Of a stretch of 64,000 bases of DNA, positions 1 to 7,694 are shown piece by piece. A program made the position numbers and the translations under genes. Source of the stretch: Pseudoalteromonas citrea (GTDB lineage: Bacteria; Pseudomonadota; Gammaproteobacteria; Enterobacterales; Alteromonadaceae); the NCBI RefSeq assembly GCF_000238375.3, contig NZ_AHBZ03000027.1, positions 620,001 to 684,000 of the forward strand. The letters are read 5' to 3'. The notes beneath the pieces were generated by a model. It did not search any database and was not told the origin of the DNA. It saw only the letters and a program-made list of their open reading frames with translations. How positions within the stretch are numbered: position 1 is the first letter of the stretch; each line of letters starts with the position of its first letter.

Positions 1-264
1 GATTGGTAAATAGAGGGCCTGTAGAATAACACTGTGTGCGGTGGGAAATGCTATTAATGCTAGGCCGACAGCGAGTACAAGCCATGTTTCATTGGCATCC
101 CAAAATGGACCAATTGATGCAATCATGGTGTCTGCATCGGTATCATTATTGGTCGGTAATAAAATGCCTACGCCTAAATCGTAACCATCTAAAATGGCAT
201 ATACAAGAATAGCAAGCGCCATCAGCCCACCATAAACATACGATAACATTTCAGGATTAAGCAT
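1..264 (-). CDS. cydB: cytochrome bd-type quinol oxidase subunit II (partial, 5' part)
   Basis: Only the first 88 codons are present; the rest lies beyond the window start. The protein starts MLNPEML and has the subunit II signatures GYDLGVG and GPFWDANETWLVL, which belong to the first membrane segments of CydB/CioB. In the complex it partners CydA in the inner membrane and helps reduce oxygen to water with quinol. Its ATG overlaps the cydA stop by 8 bases, so the two are translationally coupled. The wording around WDANETWLVL is closer to the cyanide-insensitive (CioB) branch, but that assignment is inference. Confidence 0.93.
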   Translation of the reverse strand, partial: MLNPEMLSYVYGGLMALAILVYAILDGYDLGVGILLPTNNDTDADTMIASIGPFWDANETWLVLAVGLALIAFPTAHSVILQALYLPI

Positions 265-1600
265 GGTGTACCTCTTTTACTATAGAGTAATCATACTCTT
301 CGACTTGTACAGCTTTGTCTGCGGTATAGAAAAGTGTTCTGATATATAAAACTAGCAAGACAATATAAACTGATAGATAAGCAGTCAGCGAGATAGCAAC
401 ATTAGTTGAAGCTACGGTGGTTACAGCCTCTTTTACCGTAAGTACCCCAGAAACTAAATAAGGTTGACGGCCAATTTCTGTGACGTACCAGCCTGCTAGC
501 GTTGCAATCCAACCTGAGAAGCTCATAGCAACGAGAATTCTCAGTTGCCAGTGACTTAATTTATGATTACGCCATAATGAAAAACGTGTAATAAATGCAA
601 CGGCTATCATAAGCATCCCCATGCCCACCATTATTCTAAAACCAAAAAATACCGGCTTTACAGGTGGGTGAACACCCTCGAACTCGTTTAGCCCTTTGAT
701 TTCACCCTCTAGATCATGGGTTAATATCAGACTAGCAGCTTTGGGAATTTCTATTGCAAAATCATTAGTTCGGGTAGTTTCATTTGGGATGGCAAATAGA
801 ACTAATGGAAGTCCTTTTTGCGTTTCCCACGCTCCCTCCATTGCTGCAACTTTTTGTGGTTGATGTTCAAGTGTATTTAAACCATGGAGATCACCAACAA
901 AAATTTGTAATGGCGCCAATAAACAGGCAACCGTCAAAGCAACTTTTAACGTCATGTTTGGTGCGTGCTTATTGTCTTTTTTAAGCAGTCGATAGCTACT
1001 GACACCCGCAATTAAAAACGCTGCGGTTAGGCCACTTGCTAATAACATGTGGGAAAAGCGGTAAGGAAATGAGGGGTTAAAAATCACGGCAAACCAGTCA
1101 GTCGGGTAGACAATACCATCACGTAATTCGAAGCCCGTGGGTGTTTGCATCCATGAGTTCAGCGATAGTATCCAAAATGCTGAAATGGTGGTTCCTACTG
1201 CGACGATGACCGTAGATAGTGTATGAACTCTAGGTGATACTCGATTCATACCAAAAAGCATGACACCAAGAAAGGTTGCCTCCATAAAAAATGCAGTAAG
1301 TACCTCGTAGCCTAATAACGGGCCTGCGATATTCCCGACTTTTTCCATAAATCCAGGCCAGTTGGTACCAAACTGAAAAGACATTGTGATGCCACTGACA
1401 ACGCCCAGTGCAAACGTCAGAGCAAATATTTTGACCCAAAAGCGATAGGCTCTTAACCAAACAGGGTGATTGGTAATATCGTATCGTACTTTAAAAAAAA
1501 CGAGAAACCACCCAAGTGCGATGGTTATGGTCGGAAATAGAATGTGAAAACTAATATTGGTAGCAAATTGAATTCGTGACAGTAACAATGTATCAAGCAT
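257..1600 (-). CDS. cydA: cytochrome bd-type (cio-like) quinol oxidase subunit I
   Basis: Inner-membrane terminal oxidase subunit that carries the haems and the quinol site. At 447 residues it is shorter than E. coli CydA, as in the short-Q-loop CioA branch. His19, in the N-terminal SRIQFA..FH segment, sits where the high-spin haem ligand is expected. The conserved GRQPW motif reads GRQPY at 377-381, a visible departure. Multiple hydrophobic helices are present. It is the first structural gene of cydAB and lies 19 bases downstream of a GbsR/MarR-type regulator on the same strand, so the three probably form one operon controlled from the FNR box at 2211-2224. Confidence 0.95.
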   Translation of the reverse strand: MLDTLLLSRIQFATNISFHILFPTITIALGWFLVFFKVRYDITNHPVWLRAYRFWVKIFALTFALGVVSGITMSFQFGTNWPGFMEKVGNIAGPLLGYEVLTAFFMEATFLGVMLFGMNRVSPRVHTLSTVIVAVGTTISAFWILSLNSWMQTPTGFELRDGIVYPTDWFAVIFNPSFPYRFSHMLLASGLTAAFLIAGVSSYRLLKKDNKHAPNMTLKVALTVACLLAPLQIFVGDLHGLNTLEHQPQKVAAMEGAWETQKGLPLVLFAIPNETTRTNDFAIEIPKAASLILTHDLEGEIKGLNEFEGVHPPVKPVFFGFRIMVGMGMLMIAVAFITRFSLWRNHKLSHWQLRILVAMSFSGWIATLAGWYVTEIGRQPYLVSGVLTVKEAVTTVASTNVAISLTAYLSVYIVLLVLYIRTLFYTADKAVQVEEYDYSIVKEVHHA

Positions 1601-1619
1601 GACGCACCTCTGCTTTTCA

Positions 1620-2162
1620 CTATTTTCTAAGAAGCTTATCTTTTAAGTCTATGACTTTACCGACAGACGATCCTAGCTTCATAAGGGATTGCAACTGCTC
1701 AGGAGATAAGCGTTGCAGCTCTGCAGACCATTTAGTGACGGTTTCTAAAAGGTCATGTATCGATTGCATTTGTTCTTGCGCGTATTTTTCCTCTGCTGAA
1801 TTCGCGTTGTTTAAGATTTGGTCGCGAAGCAAGGTAAGAGTTGGGTCAATTTCGCGTTTTCGGCGCTCTTCAAACACTTTATTTGCCAAGTCCCAAATTG
1901 ATCCATTGGGTGAGTAGTATTCTTTTCGATCTCCGGGAATATGATGAACTTTGACGAGTTGCCAAGATTGTAACTCTTTGATCCCCATACTCACGTTACC
2001 ACGGCTAATTTTTAGAGCTTCAGCAATTTCATTTGCAGTAAGTGGCTTTTCATTAATCACAAGTAAACCGACCATTTGTCCTATGGTTCGATTGAAACCC
2101 CAGCGACTGCCCATTTCTCCGCAGTGCAGTACAAAGTTTTCTATTTTTGGTGATAAAATCAT
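1620..2162 (-). CDS. GbsR/MarR-family transcriptional regulator
   Basis: Cytoplasmic winged-helix DNA-binding protein of about 180 residues. The N-terminal stretch HCGEMGSRWGFNRTIGQ and the helix-turn-helix around LTANEIAEALKISRGNVSMG are typical of the GbsR family. The C-terminal half is helical and probably dimerises. The ATG at 2162 is preferred over the longer open frame (to 2324) because family similarity begins at MILSPKIE and the longer version would run through the promoter. It lies immediately upstream of cydAB in the same direction and probably regulates it. An inverted repeat at 2171-2194 just before the start is a candidate autoregulatory operator. The ligand is unknown. Confidence 0.85.
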   Translation of the reverse strand: MILSPKIENFVLHCGEMGSRWGFNRTIGQMVGLLVINEKPLTANEIAEALKISRGNVSMGIKELQSWQLVKVHHIPGDRKEYYSPNGSIWDLANKVFEERRKREIDPTLTLLRDQILNNANSAEEKYAQEQMQSIHDLLETVTKWSAELQRLSPEQLQSLMKLGSSVGKVIDLKDKLLRK

Positions 2163-2170
2163 AGTTATTG

Positions 2171-2194
2171 AACTTTCAGTAATTATTGAAAGTT
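2171..2194. promoter_or_regulatory. inverted repeat, candidate operator of the GbsR-like regulator
   Basis: Perfect 8-bp arms AACTTTCA and TGAAAGTT are separated by 8 bases. The repeat sits just upstream of the regulator start and downstream of the FNR box. Position and symmetry suggest a dimeric repressor site; no binding evidence can be given from sequence. Confidence 0.5.
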
Positions 2195-2210
2195 TAATAT
2201 ATAGGGCGAT

Positions 2211-2224
2211 TTGATTTGGATCAA
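2211..2224. promoter_or_regulatory. FNR/Anr-type box upstream of the regulator-cydAB operon
   Basis: The sequence TTGATTTGGATCAA matches the FNR consensus TTGAT-N4-ATCAA at every defined position. It lies about 50 bases upstream of the regulator start in the only promoter region available to regulator-cydA-cydB. A bd-type oxidase under FNR control is expected from known biology. Whether the site activates or represses depends on the start of transcription, which is not fixed here. Confidence 0.7.
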
Positions 2225-2375
2225 GCTTTATATGGAGATATTTTAGCCCACTAAGTTGTTTGCTGTGATTAACTAAACTAAAACGACAATCAACGCTTTG
2301 GGTGGCGCAAATAGTACTTGGCACACATCAAACTTGTGTCTTTAATATACGAGTTACAGGAAACATTCAAGGAAG

Positions 2376-4046
2376 TTAACGCAGAAGGTGTTGCCAAACC
2401 GCAGCTAAACCCAGTGCATGCGCCAATGTACCTGCCTTCTCCATTTCTTCGTAGCAATCTCGCATGCTTTTCGCATTGTCGATACCAACATACTTGAGTA
2501 CGGCACATAAACTATGAGAAGTATGGTCACTATATTTGTACTGAAACATAGGGGCTGCACTTTTTCCAAAGAAATTACTCAAGCCTAAACGAGACGCAAG
2601 CCCTGGGTAACGTTGAAAGAGCGTCAAACCTTGGTTTAGAGGTTTGGCGGTTTTATCCCACTCAATTTCTCCCAGCTTTGGCGATAGCTTACAAATTGCT
2701 TTACGGTGAAATGCACTACTTAATTTATAGCGTGCTGGGAGTGAACCAATTGAACTGACGACTTCTGGAGATAGAAAAGGGTGGGTGCGATTATAGTCTT
2801 CATCGAGTAACTGCTGACCAGCAACAACCATGCGGGCAGCCCGTACTCTTAGATAGAAATTATCGGCATATTGAGCCGCGCTAAATGCATTGTCATTTAA
2901 TGCCAAGAGTAGCTCTGTTACTTGAGACTGTAGTTGTTCAGCATGCTGAGGAAAGAGGCTATAAGCTGCACTGGCCGTTTTGCCATATTCTTCGGTAATG
3001 TATCGCTTAACCCGTGGCATTGTAAGTTTGTTTAAACATTTTAAACCAAATGCCGAGAACCCAGGCATTCCCCTATCATAATAAAAGGCACGGTAGGTTT
3101 CAGCACCTGTCCCCGTTAACAGCGTATGATGTTTGGTTGCTTCAATCAATGATTCATCAATGAGTGCATGTGCATGGTGAACGGGTACTTCACCTTGGCC
3201 CGCAAATGCAATCCGGCGGCTGTTGGTTTCTGTGATATGACCCGTTAAGTCGGTGCTGGTGATCAACGATATATTGCAGGCTGCTGCTAACTCATTCGCA
3301 ATTCTTGCATCTGCGCTGAGCTTGTTGCCGTAACATAAGGCGGGTAATTTGACATTAAGTGCTTCACAGCAGGCAAGAATGAGTCTTGAGTCCAGTCCAC
3401 CTGACAGAGATAGCATAGGGTTTTCGCAATTGGTGACGCTACGCCTCACAGACTCAACAACCGCCTCAAGGGCATCTTTAAAGCGTGTTGTATTTTCTTG
3501 GGGAAAGCCAATGAGTGGGTTTGTGGTTAATTCAAAAAGTCGCTCAGACGTGAGTGATAAAGAAAATGTTGAACTAGCGCCAATGTGTTGAGTATCTTTT
3601 AAGATACTGGATTCATTAAATAACTGGCCAAAAGTGAGCATACAGCGCATTGCATCTGTATCAAGAGATAATGGTTTTCCTAATTGTTTCACGAGGGCCT
3701 GGCGACTAGATGCAATAATAATGGTGTCATCACATTGATAAAGAAATACAGGGAATAATCCGAAGCTGTCACAGCCGGAAAAAACGGTTCTCGTTAGCTT
3801 GTTTATAAATATCCAGCTTCTCCCTGCGACGGTAGGGGATTGGTTGTCTTGTACATTGTGCCAAATCTTAGCATCTTGATGCTTTTGCGCTACATCACCC
3901 CAAATAACGAGATGGCCCCAGTCACTCTTCATTTGTACAATTGCGTGCTTGTCGTTATTACAGTCATGTTCAACATCGTACAACGGCGTTGACGAGTTAA
4001 CATTTAAGCCCTCGATTAGATTGAACTTAACGCTGAGCTGTGACAT
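2376..4046 (-). CDS. asparagine-synthase-like PP-loop protein lacking the glutaminase cysteine
   Basis: A 556-residue protein with the ATP-pyrophosphatase loop SGGLDS at 215-220, the hallmark of the asparagine synthetase C-terminal domain. The N-terminal ~200 residues look like a degenerate class II glutaminase fold, with segments resembling the FSGCDSFGLFPVF stretch, but the residue after the start Met is Ser rather than the catalytic Cys. It therefore probably does not use glutamine, and may amidate or cyclise a substrate with another nitrogen source. No lasso-peptide precursor, protease or transporter partner is seen beside it. It stands alone between the cyd operon and a Na/phosphate symporter. 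The function is unassigned. Confidence 0.75.
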   Translation of the reverse strand: MSQLSVKFNLIEGLNVNSSTPLYDVEHDCNNDKHAIVQMKSDWGHLVIWGDVAQKHQDAKIWHNVQDNQSPTVAGRSWIFINKLTRTVFSGCDSFGLFPVFLYQCDDTIIIASSRQALVKQLGKPLSLDTDAMRCMLTFGQLFNESSILKDTQHIGASSTFSLSLTSERLFELTTNPLIGFPQENTTRFKDALEAVVESVRRSVTNCENPMLSLSGGLDSRLILACCEALNVKLPALCYGNKLSADARIANELAAACNISLITSTDLTGHITETNSRRIAFAGQGEVPVHHAHALIDESLIEATKHHTLLTGTGAETYRAFYYDRGMPGFSAFGLKCLNKLTMPRVKRYITEEYGKTASAAYSLFPQHAEQLQSQVTELLLALNDNAFSAAQYADNFYLRVRAARMVVAGQQLLDEDYNRTHPFLSPEVVSSIGSLPARYKLSSAFHRKAICKLSPKLGEIEWDKTAKPLNQGLTLFQRYPGLASRLGLSNFFGKSAAPMFQYKYSDHTSHSLCAVLKYVGIDNAKSMRDCYEEMEKAGTLAHALGLAAVWQHLLR

Positions 4047-4193
4047 ATCAAGATCCTACCTGAAGTTATATCAGTAGGTGCAGCATTTCATATGCCATTT
4101 TAATAAGCTAGAAGTATTGGTGATAATTCAATAGTTTAAAAAGAGAGGAGGTTGGTTGGCTATGATAACTTGCAAATTGCAAAGCGTTTTAAG

Positions 4194-4227
4194 AAAAATA
4201 AGCCAGCAAATTGCTGGCTTATTTTTT
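4194..4227 (-). terminator. rho-independent terminator of the Na/phosphate symporter gene
   Basis: An 11-bp perfect stem (AATAAGCCAGC / GCTGGCTTATT, 4197-4223) has runs of A and T on either side, so it can work in both directions. It lies just after the symporter stop. Confidence 0.85.
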
Positions 4228-4241
4228 AATATAGATGGTGT

Positions 4242-5381
4242 TTAGCGAACAGCCATCATAATTAGACCAGGTACCACAAAGAAGGAACCTAATACGTAGC
4301 CAAGCGCAGCTGGTTTGTTATTTGCGCCAATCTTAGCGAGCTTTTCAGCCATGAGCAGCGGCAGTTCACGCAGTGTTGGGATACCGTATATCAGAGCTAC
4401 AGCAAATACGTTAAACATGACATGTACTAATGCGATAGTTAGCGCTACTTCAGCTGCGGGACCTGAAATTGATGTTGCAGCAAGTAGCGCGGTAATTGTT
4501 GTTCCAATGTTAGCTCCCAATGTGAAAGGGTATATTTGCCTTGTATTAAACACACCGCTGCCAGCCAGAGGGATCATTAGGCTTGTTGTTGTTGAAGATG
4601 ACTGCACCATAATTGTTACGGCTGCACCTGAAGTGATACCAGCAACAGGACCACGACCAATAGCACTATGCAGCAGTTCTTTTGCTTTTCCAACTAATGC
4701 TTTTCTTAGAAGCTTACCTAATGTCGTTACGGCAAATAGTATTAATGCGATACCGATAATTACCATAGCAACACCGGCAGCTTTTCCATCTAAAAAGCTT
4801 ACTGCGTCTTTAACGATACCTACGGCTGGTTTTACAAGTGGTTTGATAAAGTTATAGCTTTTAAGTGATAAGTCAGCATCACCAACAAATAAATGAGACA
4901 GGCTTTCAGCTAGTTTTTGTAATACACCAAACATAATTTCAAGTGGTAAAAATATGGCAACCGCGAGTAGATTAAAGAAATCATGCACTGTAGAAGCGGC
5001 AAATGCACGCTGAAACTCTTCTTTAGAGCGTATGTGACCAATTGAAACGAGCGTGTTTGTAATAGTAGTACCAATATTTGCACCCATGACCATTGGAATT
5101 GCGATGCTAATTGGTAACCCGCCGGCAACTAGTCCGACTATGACCGATGTAACGGTCGACGACGATTGCACAAGCGCTGTGGCAAGTGCACCCAAGAGTA
5201 ATGCGACGAATGGGTTAGTAGCAAATTCGAAGATTTCTTTTGCACCGGCACTTCCGCCTGATGCCAGTTTAAAACCACCGCTTACGGTACCAACAGCAAC
5301 TAGCACTAAATAGACTAAAAATGCGATTGCTGCCCAATTTATAACTTTTGAAAATAACGAATTCTGGTTTGATTCACTCAT
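4242..5381 (-). CDS. Na+/phosphate symporter (NptA/PhoU-less type)
   Basis: Inner-membrane sodium-dependent phosphate importer of 379 residues. The two inverted family repeats are visible: QSSSTVTS followed by GANIGTTITN in the first half, and QSSSTTTS followed by GANIGTTITA in the second. Both belong to the NaPi-II cotransporter family. Eight or more hydrophobic segments span the protein. It is monocistronic, with its own terminator downstream. No PhoU-like C-terminal extension is present. Phosphate is the family substrate; specificity cannot be proved from sequence. Confidence 0.93.
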   Translation of the reverse strand: MSESNQNSLFSKVINWAAIAFLVYLVLVAVGTVSGGFKLASGGSAGAKEIFEFATNPFVALLLGALATALVQSSSTVTSVIVGLVAGGLPISIAIPMVMGANIGTTITNTLVSIGHIRSKEEFQRAFAASTVHDFFNLLAVAIFLPLEIMFGVLQKLAESLSHLFVGDADLSLKSYNFIKPLVKPAVGIVKDAVSFLDGKAAGVAMVIIGIALILFAVTTLGKLLRKALVGKAKELLHSAIGRGPVAGITSGAAVTIMVQSSSTTTSLMIPLAGSGVFNTRQIYPFTLGANIGTTITALLAATSISGPAAEVALTIALVHVMFNVFAVALIYGIPTLRELPLLMAEKLAKIGANNKPAALGYVLGSFFVVPGLIMMAVR

Positions 5382-5735
5382 TGTGTGTTCTCAAGTGTGT
5401 GTCTAGCTTTTGCTTAGCTAATATGACGTTTTTATTTCAGGGAGGATTAGAACATCTAAATATTACAGAAATATTTCAGTGCTGCAATAAAAGATCTGTG
5501 AAGGAGGCTGGCCCCACATCGTTTGTACTAACTTTGAGCTTCCTTTTGGGTTTTTTGGTGTAAGTTATTGATTATACGTGATATTTTTTTATGGTGTTAG
5601 TGGTTGGATAATGCTGTTGTTTTACATTGGTTTACAATGTTAAAAGTAAGTATTTTACTAGGACCGAAATGAGAATGCTTCTCCATATTCTCTACATTTT
5701 TTGATATTAAGCTGTTGTTAATCAAAGAGAGAATT
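5382..5735. other. intergenic region between divergent symporter and histidine kinase genes
   Basis: A 354-base stretch between divergent genes. It must hold both promoters. No conserved motif, RNA gene or convincing open frame was recognised. Confidence 0.5.
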
Positions 5736-7694
5736 GTGAAAAAAATGAAGCTAGTAAAAATTTTACTGTTGCTATTGTGTTCTAGCGTATACGCGCAAGA
5801 TACGAAGTTGTATCTAAAAAGCGAACAGAGTGTGTACTCTGTAAAACCTAGTGCTTTTCATTACAATGATTTCTCTCACGCGATATCTAGTAAACAACAA
5901 TTTATAGACCAGCCACAACTATTATCTCCATTTAACGAAGAACAAAAAAAGCCTCAAAGCCAGCAATATGACCGCTGGCTTAAAGTCACACTCGTTAATG
6001 ACTCTAAAATAACTCAGTGGTATTTGTCATTTGGGTTTGCTCGTTTACCTCAATTAGCCGTGTATTGGCAAGATACTCCTGACGAAAATCCTATTTATCA
6101 ATTAACGGAACGCAGTACATTTTATGAAAGAACCGTGCGGGATCCGCAGACATATATTCCGATAAATATCTCAGCAGGAGAATCCAAAACGCTTTTTGTC
6201 AAATATCAGACGTTCGGCAATGCACCCGCTAATATTCGAATTCATAGTCCCGCAAACTATTTAGAAACGTCACAAACTAGTTTAGTAACAAACGCTGCGC
6301 TTGCTGGTGTGATTGCTGCAATACTACTCATTGTGGTGGTCAATCTGTGGTTTAATATGAACGCTACGAATGTTTTTTACGCGATTTGGACTTTACTGTT
6401 TTTAATTATTGTTGTTGATATGGCGGGCTTTACCTATCAATATTTATGGCCAAATCAGGGCGTATTTGCAGGGTACTTCTCTATTGGGTTATGGGCTATT
6501 GTGCCTATTTTTCATTTATGTTTTGTACGTGGATTTTTACAATTAGACTATCACCACCCATTACTAGATAAGGTCTATAAGTCGGTTATCGGACTTTATT
6601 GCTTATTACTACCGATCGCACTCTATCTAGAGACCGTTTATTATAACTTGATTACAAGTACATTAGTTATTCCTTTATTTGCTTACACATTCTGGTGGGC
6701 GCTTAGGCAGTCAGCACCAGGGATCCGAATTTTTGCGCTTAGCTTGTTTAATCATATTCTGTTTCTCAACGTGCTAACTATTATGGGGGCAAGTTATGGG
6801 AATGTCTTTGATGTATTTGAAATTGCCAGCTACATCAAAGTTGGTTATTTAGTCGAAGTGCTGTTGTTTACTATTGCGATGGCCATACAGCATAAATCTG
6901 TACAAAAACAGTTGGTCTTTCAATTGCAAAATCAGGTTAATTCATTAAATCAAACGGTGGCATTTGAAAAGTTGACTTCTGAGCAGCAAAAACATGATAT
7001 TAAAAAGCATGAAGCTAAGCTGTTTACTGATTTATCTCATGAATTACGAACACCATTAACAGTGATGAAGATACAGGTAGAGTCACTACAGCATAACATT
7101 GTTGATAACGTCCATGATTCTTATGTTAAATTGATGGATAAAATTGATGAACTTAATCAATTTATAAATTCATTGATGCTGGTAACTAGCTCCGGCGATA
7201 TGCACAAGTTGCTAAAGCTACAAAGTGTGACATTAAAGCCGTTTATTAATGATGTACATCAAGAGTGTCAACACTTGGTTGATATGCGTCATCAGAGTTT
7301 AAGCCTTAATTCTCAACTCACTGATCTTCAGTGCCTGCGCTTTGATCCCGACGCACTTAAAAAAGTCATTTTAGAAATTGTAAAGAATGCGTTGCGGTTT
7401 GGGGGGAAAGACGTAGAAGTTGAGCTGAGCTTTTTAGAGGATGAAGATGGTGTGACAATCAGAATTGAAGACTCTGGGACACCACTAACCTATGAAGCGC
7501 ATCAACAACTTTTTCAACCTTTGTATCGGCAAGAAGCATCGCGAAGTGCTATGTTAGGTGGCAAGGGAATGGGACTGGCTATGTGCAAAAAAATTATCGA
7601 AGCGCATAGCGGAAAGATTAGCTCTCATAATAGCTTGTTAGGTGGGCTGTGTATTGAATTAAAATTACCTCATTTATTGGCTACTGCGGCGTGA
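5736..7694 (+). CDS. 7TMR-DISM sensor histidine kinase
   Basis: Inner-membrane sensor kinase. It has a signal peptide (MKLVKILLLLLCSSVYA), a periplasmic 7TMR-DISMED2 domain over roughly 30-180, seven membrane helices over roughly 185-385, a short coiled coil, then HisKA with the phosphoacceptor in SHELRTP at about residue 435, and a HATPase domain ending with DSGTP and GKGMGLAMCKKIIEAHSG. A GTG start at 5736 is chosen because AAAGAGAG lies upstream; the ATG at 5745 is an alternative. No receiver or cognate response regulator is nearby. The gene ends in a 14-base tail-to-tail overlap with the next gene, another 7TMR-DISM sensor. Confidence 0.88.
   Translation: MKKMKLVKILLLLLCSSVYAQDTKLYLKSEQSVYSVKPSAFHYNDFSHAISSKQQFIDQPQLLSPFNEEQKKPQSQQYDRWLKVTLVNDSKITQWYLSFGFARLPQLAVYWQDTPDENPIYQLTERSTFYERTVRDPQTYIPINISAGESKTLFVKYQTFGNAPANIRIHSPANYLETSQTSLVTNAALAGVIAAILLIVVVNLWFNMNATNVFYAIWTLLFLIIVVDMAGFTYQYLWPNQGVFAGYFSIGLWAIVPIFHLCFVRGFLQLDYHHPLLDKVYKSVIGLYCLLLPIALYLETVYYNLITSTLVIPLFAYTFWWALRQSAPGIRIFALSLFNHILFLNVLTIMGASYGNVFDVFEIASYIKVGYLVEVLLFTIAMAIQHKSVQKQLVFQLQNQVNSLNQTVAFEKLTSEQQKHDIKKHEAKLFTDLSHELRTPLTVMKIQVESLQHNIVDNVHDSYVKLMDKIDELNQFINSLMLVTSSGDMHKLLKLQSVTLKPFINDVHQECQHLVDMRHQSLSLNSQLTDLQCLRFDPDALKKVILEIVKNALRFGGKDVEVELSFLEDEDGVTIRIEDSGTPLTYEAHQQLFQPLYRQEASRSAMLGGKGMGLAMCKKIIEAHSGKISSHNSLLGGLCIELKLPHLLATAA

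Noticed and set aside
1230-1460. Open frames opposite or overlapping the larger genes (for example inside cydA, asd and the TonB receptor)
   Set aside because: They have no ribosome sites or recognisable families and follow the codon structure of the gene on the other frame, so they are shadows.
2376-4046. Lasso peptide cyclase
   Set aside because: No precursor peptide, B-type protease/recognition gene or exporter is adjacent. Similarity is only to the general asparagine synthase fold.
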